Source: Dinochytrium kinnereticum (taxonomy: Eukaryota > Chytridiomycota > Chytridiomycetes > Chytridiales > Chytridiaceae). Taken from it: a stretch of 35,864 nt of DNA. The stretch covers positions 1-35,864 of the forward strand of contig JADGJT010000242.1 in the NCBI GenBank assembly GCA_027604005.1, in the 5' to 3' direction. A model generated the notes under the pieces. That model did not search any database. It had not been told where the DNA came from and saw only the letters and a program-made list of their open reading frames with translations. Shown one piece after another: positions 33,701 through 35,864 of the stretch (position 1 is its first letter; each line of letters starts with the position of its first letter). Both the position numbers and the translations under genes were made by a program.

Positions 33701-33862
33701 TACGAGGATGTACCAGCGACCAAGGGCGAAAACATATTGAACTGCATCATCAATGGGCGTCATCACCAAATGCAGTTTGAGACGGCTTCCCAAAAGGATT
33801 TTTGGTTGAACGCTTTAAAGTCTTTACTAGAAAAGAGTGACGGTGCAGGTGGTGCGATGTAG
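30787..33862 (+). CDS. Class C 7TM receptor with solute-binding-protein ectodomain and PH-like tail
   Basis: Predicted surface receptor. Exons are 30787-30860, 30906-31219, 31262-31441, 31497-31704, 31802-32076, 32126-32300, 32351-32400, 32448-32757, 32803-33379, 33430-33567 and 33656-33862, giving 835 residues. Signal peptide is 1-24. The ectodomain (about 26-408) resembles bacterial family 1 extracellular solute-binding proteins (maltose/sugar type): MDVTAVGEYHDKFVEIEVD, VPYFLDFGIVYYRKDLL, YGWALAVNSQSRNVTASAQV and LLVGGPPTLRSLYD. The 7TM domain (about 432-690) has class C features: a Cys before TM3, LLAKNWRVYRIF, the TM4 end IIDPP, TRNVKSQYNESQHIAY and the TM7 end LLPKVIDLY. The tail (about 722-826) reads like a PH domain, with FWLNALKSLL as final helix. 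Animal class C receptors use a different bilobed ectodomain. The last acceptor is A-rich, so the PH join is the least certain junction. Confidence 0.88.
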
Positions 33863-33924
33863 GCCACGATGAGCAAACCGAAAGCTCATCCCAAAACACG
33901 CTACAAGCAGAAAAGATTCCTCAA

Positions 33925-33930
33925 AATAAA
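33925..33930 (+). terminator. AATAAA polyadenylation-type hexamer after the receptor gene
   Basis: AATAAA 62 bases after the receptor stop codon, in the 151-base gap between the convergent receptor and TYW1 genes. A good position for a fungal 3' end signal. Confidence 0.4.
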
Positions 33931-34013
33931 AATACATCATCATCTAATTTCCCCAAAACATCGCCACCCACAAAAACAGCACACCCCCCCGCCCCCCTCC
34001 CATCCACACCCAA

Positions 34014-34228
34014 TCAACCACATCCACTCTCACTCGACTTGTATTGAAGCTCAACAAGCTTGCCGTCCCGGTTCTTCCGATACCTCAAATCAACGGGATC
34101 AAAGCCTTCCTCAGGAGCCCCGAACGCCGCCCACTGAAACCAAAAAGAAACGAGGGAAGCAGATGAAAATGTGAATCAGCACCACCCAAAACTCCATAAG
34201 AACAACAGTAAACTAAGCGCCAAACAAA

Positions 34229-34259
<31 letters not shown>

Positions 34260-35827
34260 GACAAACCTCCGGCGTCTCAGCCCAATAATCCTCAGCCGAA
34301 AACGTCTCCCCAGTCCTATAAAACCTCTCAACAAGCTCCTCAAACCTCCCATAATCAATCCAAGTCATCCATCTCCCCTCCACAAAAAACTTTCTTCTCG
34401 CAAGAAGCACGCAACAGCTATGAGCATGCTCACAAGCAAGGCCATATTCACCGCCCATTCGTTCAGAGATGGCCTTCGCAAACTCTCGAACCTCCACATG
34501 CCAAGGAACGTTCTTCATCGTGAGTGGAGAGGCATCAGATTTACCGCAGTAGGTCACAGCCTATCAAAGATGTTGGTGTTCAAGATCAGATGCGTTGACG
34601 GTAAGATGCTTCTGTGCTCCTTACCTTGATCTCGATCAAGTCCGGCTCACCCAATGCGATCAGGTCACAGTAGTTGGCAACCTCCGTCATGTTGTACTCC
34701 TTGACAAGAGTAAGGCGGTAAACAGTACGCTGCTTCTTCTCCTTCAACGCCGTCAAGCTACCAGTGAACCTATACACCAGGAGATCGCAAAAAAAAAAAA
34801 AAAGAATAAGCTCAAGACCAATCGCAAACAAATTTTCAACCCCCGTACCGTTCCCAAAAGTCCTTAAAGAGGGGCCTATCAATCGCCTTCAAAGTATCTT
34901 TCGTGCTGGCATCAATGCTCACATAAAGCTGAGTGACAGGCTCTAAACACGCCCCGAAAAAAGGGAAGAAGAAAAAAAGAAAAAAAACAAAAAAAAGGGA
35001 ACTTCAACCCGCAAAAATAAAAACAAAAACAACAAAAAAAGTTACAACCCACCCAACTCCACAATCTTCTCCGGGAACTGCGCATTCGTTACCAAAAACG
35101 ACGATATACCTCGTCCATGAAGGTCCCTCAAAAACTCATTGATGTAGGGGTACATGATCGGCTCCCCAACAAGCGACAGCGCACAATGTTTGACAGTAAA
35201 CGCCTCCTCAAGTCGCTCAGGCTTAACACCAGGCGCCCCCTTAAACTCATTGATCATGCGACGGTGTTTCTCGATAGATTCCTGCAAGTGAAACAACACG
35301 ATCAGAAAAAAAAAGAGAAAAAAAAAAAAGTATAAGAAAGTAAACTCGATAAAAAAACCCGACTCGCCAAAGATCCCCCCCAAAACCATCACAACCAAAA
35401 CCACCAACCTCAACAATCATATGCGGATCATCAATCTTCCACCTCCACTCCCTTCCAACAGGGTTCTTATGATGACGCCAACAAAACACACACTTATTAG
35501 CACAAGCCAAGCTCGGGGTCGTCTCCATGCATTGATAGCTATTGATCCCATAAAACGTATGCTTGTAGCATCCACCACGGCCACGAAGTTGAGCTTTCGT
35601 CCACCTGACAAAGGCAACACGTTAATCCCAACAAAAAAAATTTTAAAAAAATTTTTGACACCCCCCGCACCTGCACAATTTGACAGCGCTATGCGTCCCA
35701 ATGATTTTATACCCCTCCTTCGTCAGCGCCTTCCTTTGCATGGGAGTGACCATCTCCCTCTCCGTCGGCTTCTCGTCAACCTCAGCGGGTTTAAGCTGGC
35801 CTCCTAAATCCTCCAAGTCCATGATAC
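34014..35827 (-). CDS. TYW1: TYW1, tRNA 4-demethylwyosine synthase (partial, C-terminal radical SAM half)
   Basis: Second enzyme of wybutosine synthesis: it builds the tricyclic base at G37 of phenylalanine tRNA from N1-methylguanosine and pyruvate, using a radical SAM [4Fe-4S] cluster. Minus-strand exons in the window are 35827-35671, 35604-35409, 35281-35053, 34942-34849, 34769-34625, 34560-34267 and 34133-34014, giving about 410 residues. The 5' part, including the expected flavodoxin-like domain, lies beyond the right edge. Family signatures are dense: KLCRWTKAQLRGRGGCYKHT, CANKCVFCWRHH (CxxxCxxC cluster motif), HCALSLVGEPIMYP, SSFLVTNAQFPEKI, VTQLYVSIDASTKDTLKAID, KKQRTVYRLTLVKEYN, TYCGKSDASPLTMKNVPWH and the C-terminal WAAFGAPEEGFDP. 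It is convergent with the receptor gene. An intron at 34266-34134 carries a CAAAA-rich low-complexity run. Confidence 0.96.
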
Positions 35828-35864
35828 CTGATGAACCCCCACAGAGGATAAAGGATGAGCAAAA

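Noticed and set aside
1..35864. tRNA, rRNA, CRISPR arrays, insertion sequences or transposase genes
   Set aside because: Scanned by eye on both strands; no clover-leaf boxes, direct-repeat arrays, or reverse transcriptase or transposase motifs were seen.

Overview
The window is intron-rich nuclear DNA from a fungus, most likely a zoosporic (chytrid-type) fungus. Introns are mostly short (about 44-130 bp) with GT...AG ends and recognisable CTAAC/CTGAC branch sites, and intergenic gaps are short. The gene content includes an M36 fungalysin and a class C (GABA-B/glutamate-like) seven-helix receptor. Class C receptors are, to my knowledge, absent from Dikarya but present in early-diverging fungi. 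The lineage is an inference; no rRNA, tRNA or other taxonomic marker is present.

Layout, left to right. (1) A probable last exon of a plus-strand gene (30-140), then a long A-rich gap. (2) A seven-exon secreted fungalysin metalloprotease on the minus strand (4423-1322). (3) A plus-strand sphingoid-base-1-phosphate phosphatase of the PAP2 superfamily (5492-7358). (4) A plus-strand Rho-family GEF with SH3, DH, PH and Bem1-like PX domains in one protein (7998-11715). (5) Two tandem minus-strand paralogues (14916-11960 and 17976-15186). Each joins a bacterial-type DUF1003 module (Cys motif plus two membrane helices) to a C-terminal domain I do not recognise. (6) A small plus-strand protein with three copies of a GG-FN...GW repeat (18645-19971). 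(7) A 159-residue four-helix membrane protein built from four short exons (20432-21283). (8) Mitochondrial ribosomal protein uL5m (21742-23519). (9) A single-pass membrane protein with a cytoplasmic SH3-like domain and RTKSS repeats (24391-27397). (10) A cytochrome P450 (28481-30490). (11) A class C 7TM receptor whose ectodomain is a bacterial-type solute-binding protein and whose tail looks like a PH domain (30787-33862). (12) The C-terminal half of the wybutosine enzyme TYW1 (35827-34014), running off the right edge.

There is no operon logic. The genes are individually transcribed, with divergent pairs at 4424-5491 and 17977-18644 and convergent pairs at 11716-11959 and 33863-34013. Several proteins do share a surface-signalling theme: the solute-binding receptor, the SH3 membrane protein, the polarity-type RhoGEF, the membrane DUF1003 proteins and the lipid phosphatase. 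The strongest candidates for undescribed biology are the receptor and the DUF1003 fusion pair. All exon models come from reading splice sites and checking phase by hand. Each complete model closes to a whole number of codons.
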